Below are positions 27,381 through 36,581 of a DNA stretch of 44,430 nucleotides, one piece after another. The stretch is taken from the NCBI GenBank assembly GCA_944393485.1, contig CALYAJ010000011.1, positions 1-44,430 on the forward strand, given 5' to 3'. Within the stretch, counting starts at the first letter, position 1. Every line of letters begins with the position of its first letter. The translations under genes were made by a program, and so were the position numbers. The notes under the pieces were generated by a model. The model was not told the origin of the DNA and ran no database searches. It saw only the letters and a program-made list of their open reading frames with translations. This DNA comes from an uncultured Clostridia bacterium (lineage in GTDB: Bacteria > Bacillota > Clostridia > TANB77 > CAG-508).

Positions 27381-27917
27381 TTATTTTTTTAATAATATTT
27401 GTAAATACTTGTCAGTAAAGGCTTTTAGCTCATCATATTTTTGTACTAAATTTAATAAAATTTCCTTTTTAGTTTTTAATACCAACTTATAATCTTCCTC
27501 TGTAATATCTTTTTCTTTTAATGCTTTTTCTAATTCATCCTCATCTGCAACATCTATTTCTCTATTATTAATTAATATTATATCTAAATATAAATCATCA
27601 AAATAAATTCTTCCATTTTCTTCTGAAATTTCTTTTACAATATCAATATACCACTCTACAATATTACATTTATCATCATATATTCCTGTTATTACATAAT
27701 TAGAATTATCTGGCAATACCTCTAAATATTTAAATCCTTTATCTAATATACAATCTTTGTCACCATTTTTTCTTTCTAATATCCAAACCTTTTTTACTTT
27801 TAAAATATCCGCTAAAGAAATATTTCCATGAAATTTTTCGTTATCAACTCTAATATTTTTATATACGCATTTTTCAATTGATTTATGATTTCTATAATCT
27901 GCAAACTTTCTTTTCAT
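27381..27917 (-). CDS. DUF402 domain protein
   Basis: 178 residues. The C-terminal half has the DUF402 pattern: NIVEWYIDIV, then GRIYFDDLYLDIILINN, DVADEDELEKALKEKDITEE and a long helix. DUF402 relatives include FomD and nucleoside-di/triphosphate phosphatases that use acidic residues to bind metal, so phosphatase activity is possible but not shown. The ATG is preceded by GGGAG about 10-12 bases away. It lies between HU and the tRNA operon. No partner gene is evident. Confidence 0.75.
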   Translation of the reverse strand: MKRKFADYRNHKSIEKCVYKNIRVDNEKFHGNISLADILKVKKVWILERKNGDKDCILDKGFKYLEVLPDNSNYVITGIYDDKCNIVEWYIDIVKEISEENGRIYFDDLYLDIILINNREIDVADEDELEKALKEKDITEEDYKLVLKTKKEILLNLVQKYDELKAFTDKYLQILLKK

Positions 27918-28003
27918 AAAAACTACACTCCCTCATAACAGAAAAAGCACTATTAAAAGATATTCATACATTAAAACTATACTATAATTTATATTATATA
28001 AAC

Positions 28004-28031
28004 AACAAAAAGGTCTTTCGACCTTTTTGTT
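28004..28031. terminator. Terminator after the HU gene
   Basis: AACAAAAAGGTC, a four-base loop, GACCTTTTTGTT. A strong stem with T runs on both strands, 40 bases downstream of the HU stop. Confidence 0.8.
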
Positions 28032-28068
28032 AATATGAATTCATATTTTTATATAAAAATTCACTGAC

Positions 28069-28347
28069 CTATTTTTTATTTACTAAATCTTTAAGAGCTT
28101 TACCAGCTTTGAATACTGGAGCTTTTGATGCAGGTATTTTGATTTCTTCTTTAGTTTGTGGGTTTCTTCCTTTTCTAGCAGCTCTTTTTCTTACTTCGAA
28201 AGATCCAAATCCAACTAATTGAACTTTATCTCCTTTTACTAAAGATTCTGTAACTACATCTACAAATGCATTTACTGATGCTTCAGCACTTTTTTTTGTT
28301 TCTCCTGTTTTTGCAGCGATAGCTGCGATTAAATCAGCTTTGTTCAT
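28069..28347 (-). CDS. hup: HU family DNA-binding protein
   Basis: 92 residues. A histone-like dimer that bends DNA and compacts the nucleoid. The family sequence is complete: [19 protein letters not shown], then [20 protein letters not shown] and [22 protein letters not shown] with the DNA-intercalating proline of the beta arm. AGGAGG lies eight bases before the ATG. It is a single gene with its own terminator. About 180 bases upstream hold T-rich DNA without a clear consensus promoter. Confidence 0.97.
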   Translation of the reverse strand: MNKADLIAAIAAKTGETKKSAEASVNAFVDVVTESLVKGDKVQLVGFGSFEVRKRAARKGRNPQTKEEIKIPASKAPVFKAGKALKDLVNKK

Positions 28348-28524
28348 TTAAATTACCTCCTAAATTGTTTGTGTTTATGTAGTGCTTTAAAATGCCTACT
28401 AAATCTTATATTCGCCAAGTATCACTAAAATCCTTCTTTTTTTTCTTATTTTTTTCTTCAATCCTTTTTCGCTCTAGGTAAATATGGATTTTTTTACCAT
28501 TTTTTTGCATATTTTTACAAGCCT

Positions 28525-30165
28525 CTAATCTTCTTCTTTTCTATATATACCAAGCTTTTCAAGTATTTTATATATTTTTTGTCCATATGGAATCATGTAA
28601 AATTCTTCTTTTGATAAAATTTTTAAAGCTACAACTGCTATTGCATAAATTATAACTGCAAATATAATTGCTATTATTGTTGCCAAAGAACTATATATTA
28701 TTCCTGAAAGTACATTATATATAAATAAAGAACATACTGCCATAATAATTGTCGCGATTAATGGCTTTATTAAAAAGTTTCCTAATTTTAATTCTAATTT
28801 TATATTTTTTCTTAATGTTGTAAATGCTATAGAAAAAGCAACCATATGACATACTACAGAACCTATAGCAGCACCATTAGCACCAAATGTAGGATTTGAC
28901 ACTAAAGCTAAGTTAACTATTAATTTTGCAAGCATTCCAAAAAATAATGAAGTTGCAGGAGTCATAACTTTTCCTATACCTTGCAAAGTACCATTGATTG
29001 TTTGATCTAATATTGTAAATATTATTGTAAGTGATGATATTTGTAATATTAATGCTCCTTCTGGCTGTGCAGGATACAATAAATTTAAAATTTGATCTGC
29101 AAATACCATCATTCCAATAGTACATGGAAGTCCAATCAACATACTAGCCATTAAAGAAAAAGATACTCTTTTAGATGCTGTTTCTTTATCACCTTTAGCT
29201 AAAGAGCTAGTTATATTTGGAACTAATGCAGTAGCAAAAGCAATGTTTATTGCTAAAGGCAATGATGTTAATGTGTCTACTTTCCCACCTAAAATTCCAT
29301 ATTGTGCTTTCGCATCTTCTTCTGTCATAAACTTCTTTAATCCTCTAACAACTGTAAAAGAATCTATATTTTTATTAAAAGATGACATTATTGAACTTAA
29401 TGACATTGGAATAGATACACTTAAAATTCTTTTTACTATACTTTTAACATTGTGATATTGATAATTAACAGTTTCTTTTAGTTCTTTTCTTCTTTCATTT
29501 CTAGTTATTCTGTAAAATCTTAATAAATATGTAAAACTAAAGAAAATAGATAATGTTGTACCAACATTTGCAGCTGCAGCCATCCAAACTGTATTTCCAC
29601 CTGTGAATTTATATACTAACTCTACTAATATTATTACAAGTATTGTTTTAAATAATTGTTCTAATGTTTGTGATCTAGCTGTAACTCGCATCGCCTGTTT
29701 TCCATTACAATATCCTCTAAGTACCGCTCCAACTGTTACAAAAAATACCGCAGGAGACAATGTTACTAATGTATATTTAGCTTCTGGAATATTTAACCAA
29801 TATGTAGCTATAACATCTGCTCCCAAAAATAAAAAGAGTGTTCCTATAAGACCAATTATTGCAAATGTTCCTAAAGCTACCTTAAATATTCTTAAAGCAC
29901 CTTTATGATCTCCTTTAGCAGTCCTTTCAGCAATAAGTTTTGAAATTGCATTTGGAACACCAATTGATGATAATGTTAATAATAATGCATATATTTGATA
30001 TGAGCCTGAATAAATTGCATTTCCTTGATCTCCAAATCCATCTTTATTCGTTAAATACAAATTATATACTAGACCCAATAATTTTATTATTACCTGCGAA
30101 AACATTAAAGAAAGTACAGCCTGCATAAAGCCTTCCTTTCGCCTAGTCTTTTTTGTTTCTCCCAT
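28525..30165 (-). CDS. MurJ/SpoVB-like oligosaccharide flippase (MOP superfamily)
   Basis: 546 residues with about 14 membrane helices. The N-terminal region (SLMFSQVIIKLLGLVYNLYL, then GNAIYSGSYQIYALLLTLSS and GVPNAISKLIAE) fits the YtgP/SpoVB branch, which flips lipid-linked wall precursors. Two starts are possible: ATG 30165 with AAGGA at nine bases, or Met14 with AAAGGAAGG close by. I keep the first. Clostridia often have several homologues, so MurJ (vegetative) and SpoVB (sporulation) roles cannot be told apart here. Confidence 0.85.
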   Translation of the reverse strand: MGETKKTRRKEGFMQAVLSLMFSQVIIKLLGLVYNLYLTNKDGFGDQGNAIYSGSYQIYALLLTLSSIGVPNAISKLIAERTAKGDHKGALRIFKVALGTFAIIGLIGTLFLFLGADVIATYWLNIPEAKYTLVTLSPAVFFVTVGAVLRGYCNGKQAMRVTARSQTLEQLFKTILVIILVELVYKFTGGNTVWMAAAANVGTTLSIFFSFTYLLRFYRITRNERRKELKETVNYQYHNVKSIVKRILSVSIPMSLSSIMSSFNKNIDSFTVVRGLKKFMTEEDAKAQYGILGGKVDTLTSLPLAINIAFATALVPNITSSLAKGDKETASKRVSFSLMASMLIGLPCTIGMMVFADQILNLLYPAQPEGALILQISSLTIIFTILDQTINGTLQGIGKVMTPATSLFFGMLAKLIVNLALVSNPTFGANGAAIGSVVCHMVAFSIAFTTLRKNIKLELKLGNFLIKPLIATIIMAVCSLFIYNVLSGIIYSSLATIIAIIFAVIIYAIAVVALKILSKEEFYMIPYGQKIYKILEKLGIYRKEED

Positions 30166-30277
30166 ATTTTATTCCTTTCTTTTTTATATTCTATTAACCT
30201 AAAACATATTATATTAATAAATTCTGTTACATTCAAGTCTTAAGTTCTACTTTTTTTAATAAAATGCCTCAAATATC

Positions 30278-30306
30278 TTGTTTTTTTAGCAAATTTATAG
30301 GATAAT
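30278..30306 (+). promoter_or_regulatory. Probable promoter of the VirD4-like gene
   Basis: TTGTTT, 17 bases, GATAAT, about 50 bases before the GGTGG ribosome site. A reasonable match to the housekeeping consensus. Confidence 0.45.
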
Positions 30307-30366
30307 ATATATGTATATTTTTATTAATAATTAAAAAATAAATTGGAAATGAAAGCGGTGGAATAA

Positions 30367-32691
30367 TTGAAATTTTTTGATAAATTTTTAAAAGTACTAG
30401 GAACAAATAGAAATACATTTTTAACATATATTTTAACACTAATTTCGCTATATATTTTAGTAGATAGAGTAGTAGAATTACTATTCCTATTTTTTAGTGG
30501 AATTTCATTATCATATTGGGGCCCAATAAAATATACGTTAGCAATAGCTTGCCCTATATTTGCATTCCTATTTTCTGGTTCTTCATCTTTTGTAAAATCT
30601 GATAAAGTAAAACTATCGTTTATGTATACATATATAGTTGTACTTTATACAATAGTTATATCGATGATTGTACAATGGACAAATGAAATATTATGGCTTT
30701 TATTAATGTCTGTTCCTAATTATGTAGATATTATTATGACCTCTTCAGAATTAATAAAACCTGCATTTACTGCAATAGCTTTATACATACCATTATCAAC
30801 ATTCTTCATTATATTTAAATTTATTTACACAAAAGTAAATGATAATTTAGATATGAAAGATTCTATTCTAGATTATAATGGTTTAGACTTATCACCAGCA
30901 CCAAAAAATATTGGTCCATATACTTGTGAAAATATTTTATGTATGGACTCAGAACGTGGTAAGCCAGCAATAATTCCAGAAGACAAAAGATTTGAATCAA
31001 CACTTATTGTTGGACCTTCAGGTACAGGAAAAACTACAATGGTTCTAGAACCAATGATGGCAAGAGATTTAGAAAAGAAATTATTCTTCGAGGAAAATGC
31101 AAAAGAAATGGGATTTACTGCATTAAAAACAGGCCTTGCAACAATAAATGCACCATATAATAATGACTACTTAAATAAAAATTTCAATTTAAATATGTTA
31201 AAACCATATGAAAATAAAATGAAACTTTATAAAGCATATATGAAAAAAATGATATTGGATTCTTCTGATTCTAATATCAAATATAGAAATTTAGGACTAA
31301 CTTTTATTACACCAGATTATGAAGCAATAGATACTATGATACAAGTAGCAGATAATTTTAATATTCCTTATAATATAATAGATCCTGATAATCCTGATTC
31401 TATTGGTATTAATCCATTTATATTTGAGGATCCATTAAAAACTGCAATAGCTATATCTTCTGTATTAAAAAATATGTATTATACAACACATACTGATGTA
31501 GAAGAAGCTTTTCGTAACAATGTAACAACACAAGCAATTGAAAATTTATCTATATTATTAAAAGTAATGTATCCAGAATTAAATAATGGAGATTTACCTA
31601 ATTTAGCAGATATGTTAGAAATGTTAACAGATTTTGATTTAGTAGAAGAAATGGCTAGAAAAATGGAATATGATGAAGAATTATCTAGCAAATATAAATT
31701 ACAATTAGCTTATTTTAAAAAGAATTTTTATAAAACTGGTAGCGGAAGACCTGATACAGAAAAATTTGTATATTCTGCTGTTACACAACTTGATAATCTT
31801 TTAAGACATAAAGGTGTAAGAGATATACTTTGTAACCGTAATAATAATATTAATTTTGATGAAGCACTTGAAAATGGTGAAGTAACTTTCGTATGTACTC
31901 GTAGAGGCGATTTAGGTGCTACTACTCATAAAGCATTTGGATTATTCTTCTTGATGTTAATGCAAAATTCTGTATTAAGAAGACCAGGAAATGAAAAAAA
32001 TAGAGTACCTCATTTCTTATATATAGATGAATTTCCAGATTTCTTGTCAAAAGACATTGACGCAGTATTTACATTATATAGAAAATATTGCATTGGTACT
32101 ACAATTGTTGCACAAAACCTTGATCAATTAGGAAGTAAAGTTTATTCTAAAAATAGACAAACAATTCTTTCTAATTGTGCTAATAAATTATTATTTGGAG
32201 GAGCTACTCCAGATGATAGAGAATGGTGGTCAAAAGAATTTGGTAACAAGAGAAAATGGAAATATAAAAATGATTATAATACAGCAAAAGGTACATATGA
32301 TCAAAAATATGGTGGAATTGAATATGGTTGGACAGAATACTTTAAGCCAGACAAATTAGGATCTTTAAAAGCAAAACAATGTGCATATAAGGTTCTTACT
32401 CCAAAAGGAGCTAAACAAGTTGGTAAAGGTAAAGTAGACCGTATGAGTTCAAAATATAAAGAAAAACAAAAAATTAAATATTTCAACTTTGAAAAATTCA
32501 CAGGCGGTATTGCAGATCAAATGGATGAATCTACTCACAGGAGAAGAAAATTCAATTATTCTAATGTAGATTTTACAGATTCAAATAATTCTAACGAAAT
32601 AGATCCTGTAAAAACAGATTTTTCAGATTCAAGTTATTTATTTGATAATGATGATGCAATTATAGTTGATATTAAAAAGAATAAAAAATAG
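30367..32691 (+). CDS. Orphan VirD4/TraG-like coupling ATPase
   Basis: 774 residues. VirD4-type ATPases are hexameric inner-membrane motors that pass DNA or protein to a type IV secretion channel. The start is TTG with GGTGG five bases upstream; an in-frame stop lies just before it, and the next Met is inside the membrane domain. Four membrane segments (about 18-43, 54-72, 85-103 and 130-152) precede the cytosolic domain. Walker A is GPSGTGKTT (216-224), Walker B is FLYIDEFPDF (550-559), and the Gln motif is IVAQNLDQLG (580-589). The C-terminal 60 residues are acidic and Ser/Asn-rich. No relaxase or channel gene is present in the window. Confidence 0.85.
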   Translation: MKFFDKFLKVLGTNRNTFLTYILTLISLYILVDRVVELLFLFFSGISLSYWGPIKYTLAIACPIFAFLFSGSSSFVKSDKVKLSFMYTYIVVLYTIVISMIVQWTNEILWLLLMSVPNYVDIIMTSSELIKPAFTAIALYIPLSTFFIIFKFIYTKVNDNLDMKDSILDYNGLDLSPAPKNIGPYTCENILCMDSERGKPAIIPEDKRFESTLIVGPSGTGKTTMVLEPMMARDLEKKLFFEENAKEMGFTALKTGLATINAPYNNDYLNKNFNLNMLKPYENKMKLYKAYMKKMILDSSDSNIKYRNLGLTFITPDYEAIDTMIQVADNFNIPYNIIDPDNPDSIGINPFIFEDPLKTAIAISSVLKNMYYTTHTDVEEAFRNNVTTQAIENLSILLKVMYPELNNGDLPNLADMLEMLTDFDLVEEMARKMEYDEELSSKYKLQLAYFKKNFYKTGSGRPDTEKFVYSAVTQLDNLLRHKGVRDILCNRNNNINFDEALENGEVTFVCTRRGDLGATTHKAFGLFFLMLMQNSVLRRPGNEKNRVPHFLYIDEFPDFLSKDIDAVFTLYRKYCIGTTIVAQNLDQLGSKVYSKNRQTILSNCANKLLFGGATPDDREWWSKEFGNKRKWKYKNDYNTAKGTYDQKYGGIEYGWTEYFKPDKLGSLKAKQCAYKVLTPKGAKQVGKGKVDRMSSKYKEKQKIKYFNFEKFTGGIADQMDESTHRRRKFNYSNVDFTDSNNSNEIDPVKTDFSDSSYLFDNDDAIIVDIKKNKK

Positions 32692-32710
32692 ACCTTATGG
32701 TCTATTTTTT
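32683..32710. terminator. Bidirectional terminator between the convergent VirD4-like and winged-helix genes
   Basis: AAAAAATAGACC, a TTAT loop, GGTCTATTTTTT. The arms contain the VirD4-like stop (TAG at 32689-32691) and touch the stop of the facing gene, so both units end on one 28-base hairpin. Confidence 0.8.
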
Positions 32711-33648
32711 TAGTCTAATAATTTTAATTCTACATTTACAGCTTTATACTTATTTGTAGCTTCATCTAGTCTAAATTCTATTAATGTATCTTCTAGTGTT
32801 TCTTTATTTTGTCTTAAATCAGTTGTAAAATATAATCTTATCTTGCTTATTTCTAATTGCTTTGTTACTATTATTTTAAATGCTTCTGCAGTATGTTTTT
32901 CATCTTCACAAACGATTATTAATTGTGGCATTATTGTAAATCCTGAATCACCTGGTACAAAATTATCATAGAAGTCTTGATATAATCTCATTTTTTCTAC
33001 TAATTTATCTTTCCATGTTTCTTCCCTTCTTATTACTTCAAACAAGAAAGAAATTGATTTATTATTTTTAGTTAATTTAACACTTCCACCTGTAGCTTTA
33101 AATACTTTTCCAGTCTTTTTAGCTGTAAGTTCTTGTTTTACTGTATATGAATCAAAAGCTTTAACTTTTCTTAAATATGCAAGTATTGTTTGGTTTCCAG
33201 CTAATCTTTTCTTAATTAAAGAAACTGGTTTAACATTATCTGTTGGTTGCCATTTACATTCTACATCTCTAGAATTTAATAAATATTTTCCCATTTTTTC
33301 CAAACAATAAATTCTATATATTCCTTTTCCATCTTCTGAATGGAAATAATATCTAGTTAATATTTTTGTTTTTATCATTTGCTCTAATTTTTTATTTAAT
33401 TTATCTTGTGATTTTAAATCAACACCTTTAATTTGTAATAATTGATAAATTTGTCTTGAAGTAATAAATTCAAATTCATTTACTATCTCCAATATTTGAA
33501 AATGAATATCTGTTATATGTCCCAAATTTATTTTATGTATGATTTGATTCATTGAAACATAACCATCTTTTCCATCAAAGACTTTAATTTCTCCCTCTCT
33601 TATCGCAAAAGGTGATACTTCAGCTTTAATTTGACTATCTTCTACCAT
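32710..33648 (-). CDS. Winged-helix protein, replication-relaxation-like
   Basis: 312 residues from the ATG at 33646-33648, which has AGGAGG seven bases upstream (an ATG at 33666 opens the same frame without a good site). Residues about 45-115 form a winged-helix-like DNA-binding region: ITDIHFQILEIVNEFEFITS, a recognition helix, then a wing with Tyr-rich RIYCLEKMGKYLL. The remaining two-thirds is alpha/beta, with LIIVCEDEKHTAEAF and a stretch near 195-225 resembling a nuclease-like core. The layout recalls plasmid replication-relaxation proteins that often sit near VirD4-type genes. That family call is tentative. Confidence 0.5.
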   Translation of the reverse strand: MVEDSQIKAEVSPFAIREGEIKVFDGKDGYVSMNQIIHKINLGHITDIHFQILEIVNEFEFITSRQIYQLLQIKGVDLKSQDKLNKKLEQMIKTKILTRYYFHSEDGKGIYRIYCLEKMGKYLLNSRDVECKWQPTDNVKPVSLIKKRLAGNQTILAYLRKVKAFDSYTVKQELTAKKTGKVFKATGGSVKLTKNNKSISFLFEVIRREETWKDKLVEKMRLYQDFYDNFVPGDSGFTIMPQLIIVCEDEKHTAEAFKIIVTKQLEISKIRLYFTTDLRQNKETLEDTLIEFRLDEATNKYKAVNVELKLLD

Positions 33649-33659
33649 TTTATTTCCTC

Positions 33660-34145
33660 CTAACATATTATTAATTTGATTTTTTTCTTTTCTGGAATAA
33701 TTTTTTTAATATAGACATCTATTTGACTTCCATATTCTATTCCTTCTTGGTATTCAGCCATTCCTACTAAATTTGGTTTTAATTCTATAAATATACCATT
33801 CTTATGTGTTTCTGTATTTCTAACAATTCCTTTTACTTTTGTACCTTCTTTAAAAAGTTTAGCATTTTCTTCCCATGTTCCCAATAGTTCTTTATAAGTA
33901 AACATTATTCTATGATTTTCTTTATCAATACTTTTAATTTTTACTTTAACATCTTCCCCTATTGAAAACCTGTCAAATGGTGTTCTTATTCTAGCTACAG
34001 ACATATCTTCAATATGTAATAGTCCTACAGTACCATTAGCTAATTCTATAAAAGCTCCATATGGTTGAATGCTTTTTATTTTTCCTTGTACAATCATATC
34101 TTCTTTTAAAGAATCATCAAATGGAATTAGTTTTTTGTACTTCAT
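33660..34145 (-). CDS. Protein with two S1 RNA-binding domains
   Basis: 161 residues. The first S1 domain (about 16-83) is clear: GKIKSIQPYGAFIELANG, then GLLHIEDMS and IKSIDKENHRIMFTYKE. The second (about 98-160) is divergent but has the same order: GIVRNTETHKNGIFIELKPN, GMAEYQEG, then a Lys-rich end. S1 domains bind single-stranded RNA. AAGGAG lies before the ATG at nine to ten bases. It is 11 bases upstream of the winged-helix gene, with which it forms an operon. Confidence 0.8.
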   Translation of the reverse strand: MKYKKLIPFDDSLKEDMIVQGKIKSIQPYGAFIELANGTVGLLHIEDMSVARIRTPFDRFSIGEDVKVKIKSIDKENHRIMFTYKELLGTWEENAKLFKEGTKVKGIVRNTETHKNGIFIELKPNLVGMAEYQEGIEYGSQIDVYIKKIIPEKKKIKLIIC

Positions 34146-34219
34146 TTGTAGTTTCTCCTTTTTTCTTCTGTATAATTAATCTATGTATATTATATAGTTT
34201 TATTTTAAGATAATCAATA

Positions 34220-34951
34220 TTATTTTACCAATTCTTCTATTTCTTTGCTATTTAACAGCCTATATTCGCCTAATTTCAAATTTTTTACATTTATATTTCC
34301 AATAGACGCTCTATGTAATCCTATTACAGATTTATTAATTGCTTTGCACATTCTTCTTATTTGCCTATTCTTCCCTTCGTGTATTGTAATTTGTATTCTT
34401 GATATATTTTTATTTTCATCAATTTTTAATATTTTTACTTTAGCAGGTTTTGTAACATAATCTCCTATATTTACTCCTTCTTTTAGTTGCTCTATTTCTT
34501 CCTGAGTTATTTTTCCTTTTATAGTTACATTATAAGTTTTATCTACCTCATGACTTGGATGAGTAATTTTATTTATAAATTCGCCATCATTAGAAAGAAT
34601 TAATGCACCAGAAGTATACATATCCAATCTTCCTACTGGAACAACTCTTACTTTAATTCCTTTTAGTAAGTCCATTACAGTTGGTCTTTTAAATTGATCT
34701 TTAACTGTTGTTACATATCCTATTGGTTTATTTAATAAAATATATATCTTATCTTCTTGTCTTTTCAAAACTTTTCCATCTACTTCTATAAAGTCTTTAT
34801 ATGGATTTACTTTTGTTCCGAGCTCAGTTACTACTTTTGCATTAACTTTTACTCTTCCCTCTTGTATGATTTTTTCGCATTTTCTTCTTGAAGCTATTCC
34901 ATTATCAGCTAAAACTTTTTGAAGTCGTACATTTATTTTTTTTTCGTTCAT
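34220..34951 (-). CDS. rluB: RluB/RsuA-type rRNA pseudouridine synthase
   Basis: Isomerises a specific uridine of rRNA. It has 243 residues: an N-terminal S4 domain (RLQKVLADNGIASRRKCEKI, 9-28), then the catalytic domain with Asp110 in GRLDMYTSGAL and the RQIRRMCKAI C-terminal motif. The fold and length match the RluB group. AAAGGAG lies 11-12 bases before the ATG. The S1-domain gene follows 74 bases downstream. Confidence 0.9.
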   Translation of the reverse strand: MNEKKINVRLQKVLADNGIASRRKCEKIIQEGRVKVNAKVVTELGTKVNPYKDFIEVDGKVLKRQEDKIYILLNKPIGYVTTVKDQFKRPTVMDLLKGIKVRVVPVGRLDMYTSGALILSNDGEFINKITHPSHEVDKTYNVTIKGKITQEEIEQLKEGVNIGDYVTKPAKVKILKIDENKNISRIQITIHEGKNRQIRRMCKAINKSVIGLHRASIGNINVKNLKLGEYRLLNSKEIEELVK

Positions 34952-35074
34952 TTATAAATTTTCTCCTTTTTTATGTATCTTTTTTATTTTTTTGCATATT
35001 ATAATATTAAATGAATTGTTTTTAATTTTCTTTTTATGCTGTTTTTAATAGTGTAAAAAGATTTATATAGATCT

Positions 35075-35097
35075 TCCAGTACTATTCTAGTACTGGA
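35075..35097. repeat. Hairpin after the RluD-type gene
   Basis: TCCAGTACTA, a TTC loop, TAGTACTGGA: a 10-bp perfect stem just after the RluD-type stop. The T run is on the plus-strand side, the wrong side for the upstream minus-strand gene. A weaker AAGAT/ATCTT hairpin with Ts just beyond it may complete the terminator. Confidence 0.5.
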
Positions 35098-35100
35098 TTT

Positions 35101-36009
35101 TTAATATTTCTTTAGTTCTTTTATTACGTCTTCAAAGTATTTAGGCAAAGGTGCCTCTATTTTCATATTTTCCCCTGTAATAGGATGTTTAAATTCTATA
35201 GATTTTGCATGAAGCATTTGTCCTGTTACTTTAAATGGATTTTTTCCATTTGAATATACTGTATCTCCCACAATTGGATATCCTATAGTCATTAAATGAA
35301 CTCTTATTTGATGTGTTCTTCCTGTTTCTATATTAACTTTTAATAAAGTATATCCATCAAACCTCTCTAATACCTTAAAATGTGTTATAGCATTTTTACC
35401 ATTTTTATCTATATCCATTTTCTTTCTATCTTTTTTGCTTCTACCTATTGGCATATCTATTGTTGCTTCATCATTAGGAATATTTCCTCTTACTAAAGCA
35501 ATATATGTCTTTTTAACCTTATGGTTTTTTATTTGTTCTGATAAATTTAAATGTGCTTTATCATTTTTAGCAACAATAATTACTCCTGAAGTATCTTTAT
35601 CAAGTCTATGTACAATTCCTGGTCTTATTTGCCCACCTATTCCAGATAAACTGTCTTTACATCTATATAGTAATGCATTTACAAGAGTTCCGGTGTAATT
35701 TCCATTTGCAGGATGTACAACCATTCCTTTTGGTTTATTAATTGCAATAATATCTTCATCTTCATATAAAACATCCAATGGTATATCTTCTGCTATTATT
35801 TCAGTTTCTTTTGGTTCTGGAATTTTCATGCTAATTTCATCATTTAATTTTACTTTATATGATGATTTTATTTTATTTCCATTTACTAAGATATTTTCTT
35901 CATCTAAAAGTTTTTGTGCCATTGCTCTAGTAATATTTTTATTCAAAATAGGAATTACTTTGTCAATTCTACAATTAACATTTTCCTCTCCTATTTTATA
36001 TTTCTCCAC
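35101..36009 (-). CDS. rluD: RluD-family RNA pseudouridine synthase
   Basis: An S4 domain followed by the RluA/RluD catalytic domain. The active Asp is in HRLDKDTSG (about residue 137 from the chosen start), and RTHQIRVHLMTIGYPIVGD is present. The frame has an ATG at 36016-36018, but its AAAGG is too close. The GTG at 36007-36009 is eight bases from AAGGA, so I use it (302 residues). The start overlaps the end of lspA by 14 bases, a pairing seen in many Bacillota. Which rRNA position is modified is not shown by sequence. Confidence 0.88.
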   Translation of the reverse strand: MEKYKIGEENVNCRIDKVIPILNKNITRAMAQKLLDEENILVNGNKIKSSYKVKLNDEISMKIPEPKETEIIAEDIPLDVLYEDEDIIAINKPKGMVVHPANGNYTGTLVNALLYRCKDSLSGIGGQIRPGIVHRLDKDTSGVIIVAKNDKAHLNLSEQIKNHKVKKTYIALVRGNIPNDEATIDMPIGRSKKDRKKMDIDKNGKNAITHFKVLERFDGYTLLKVNIETGRTHQIRVHLMTIGYPIVGDTVYSNGKNPFKVTGQMLHAKSIEFKHPITGENMKIEAPLPKYFEDVIKELKKY

Positions 36010-36571
36010 TTTTATCATCCTTTACTTTTTTATTTTTTCCCATTCTCACATTATTGGCAAACATAGCAAAAAACAATGCTAATAAAATAAATCCAATAAC
36101 AACATATACATCAGCAAGATTAAAATTAGGAAAATTAAATAATCCATTTATGTCTATAAAGTCCACTACATATCCTTTAAATAATCTATCTATTAAATTG
36201 CTAACTCCACCACCTAAAACTAATGATAGTGCAAAAATAGTCTTTTTATCTAATTGTTTTGCTTGCATACTTATGAATTTTAAAATAATTCCTAATACAA
36301 TAATATTTGCCACGATAAATGAAAATGTACTATTTTGTCCAACACCAAATGCTCCTCCTCTATTTTGTACAGTATTAAATTTTAAAACATTTGGTATGAC
36401 ATCAATATTTTTATTTACAAATGCAAATTTTGTTCCTTGATCTATTATCACTAATATTAATACAATTATAAAAACGATTTTAAAAATTTTTCTTCTATGC
36501 TTTTTTTCTAATTCTTCGTTTTCTCTAATTTTTCTTTCTAATGCACCCATTTTCTTTTCTTCTTTTTCCAT
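35996..36571 (-). CDS. lspA: Lipoprotein signal peptidase with extended N-terminus
   Basis: Cleaves signal peptides of lipid-modified prolipoproteins in the membrane. Start is the ATG at 36569-36571 with AGGAGG six bases upstream, overlapping the TAG of the preceding gene, so 191 residues. The four membrane helices and both catalytic aspartates are present (Asp128 in NLIDR and Asp154 in FNLADVY). Before the first helix there are about 28 highly charged residues, mostly Lys and Glu; typical LspA is 150-170 residues. The extension is probably cytosolic and coiled. Confidence 0.93.
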   Translation of the reverse strand: MEKEEKKMGALERKIRENEELEKKHRRKIFKIVFIIVLILVIIDQGTKFAFVNKNIDVIPNVLKFNTVQNRGGAFGVGQNSTFSFIVANIIVLGIILKFISMQAKQLDKKTIFALSLVLGGGVSNLIDRLFKGYVVDFIDINGLFNFPNFNLADVYVVIGFILLALFFAMFANNVRMGKNKKVKDDKSGEI

Positions 36572-36581
36572 AGGTGTCCTC

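Noticed and set aside
28913..29125. A 70-codon frame inside the flippase gene
   Set aside because: Same strand, alternative frame within a well-supported membrane-protein gene; composition and context show a shadow.
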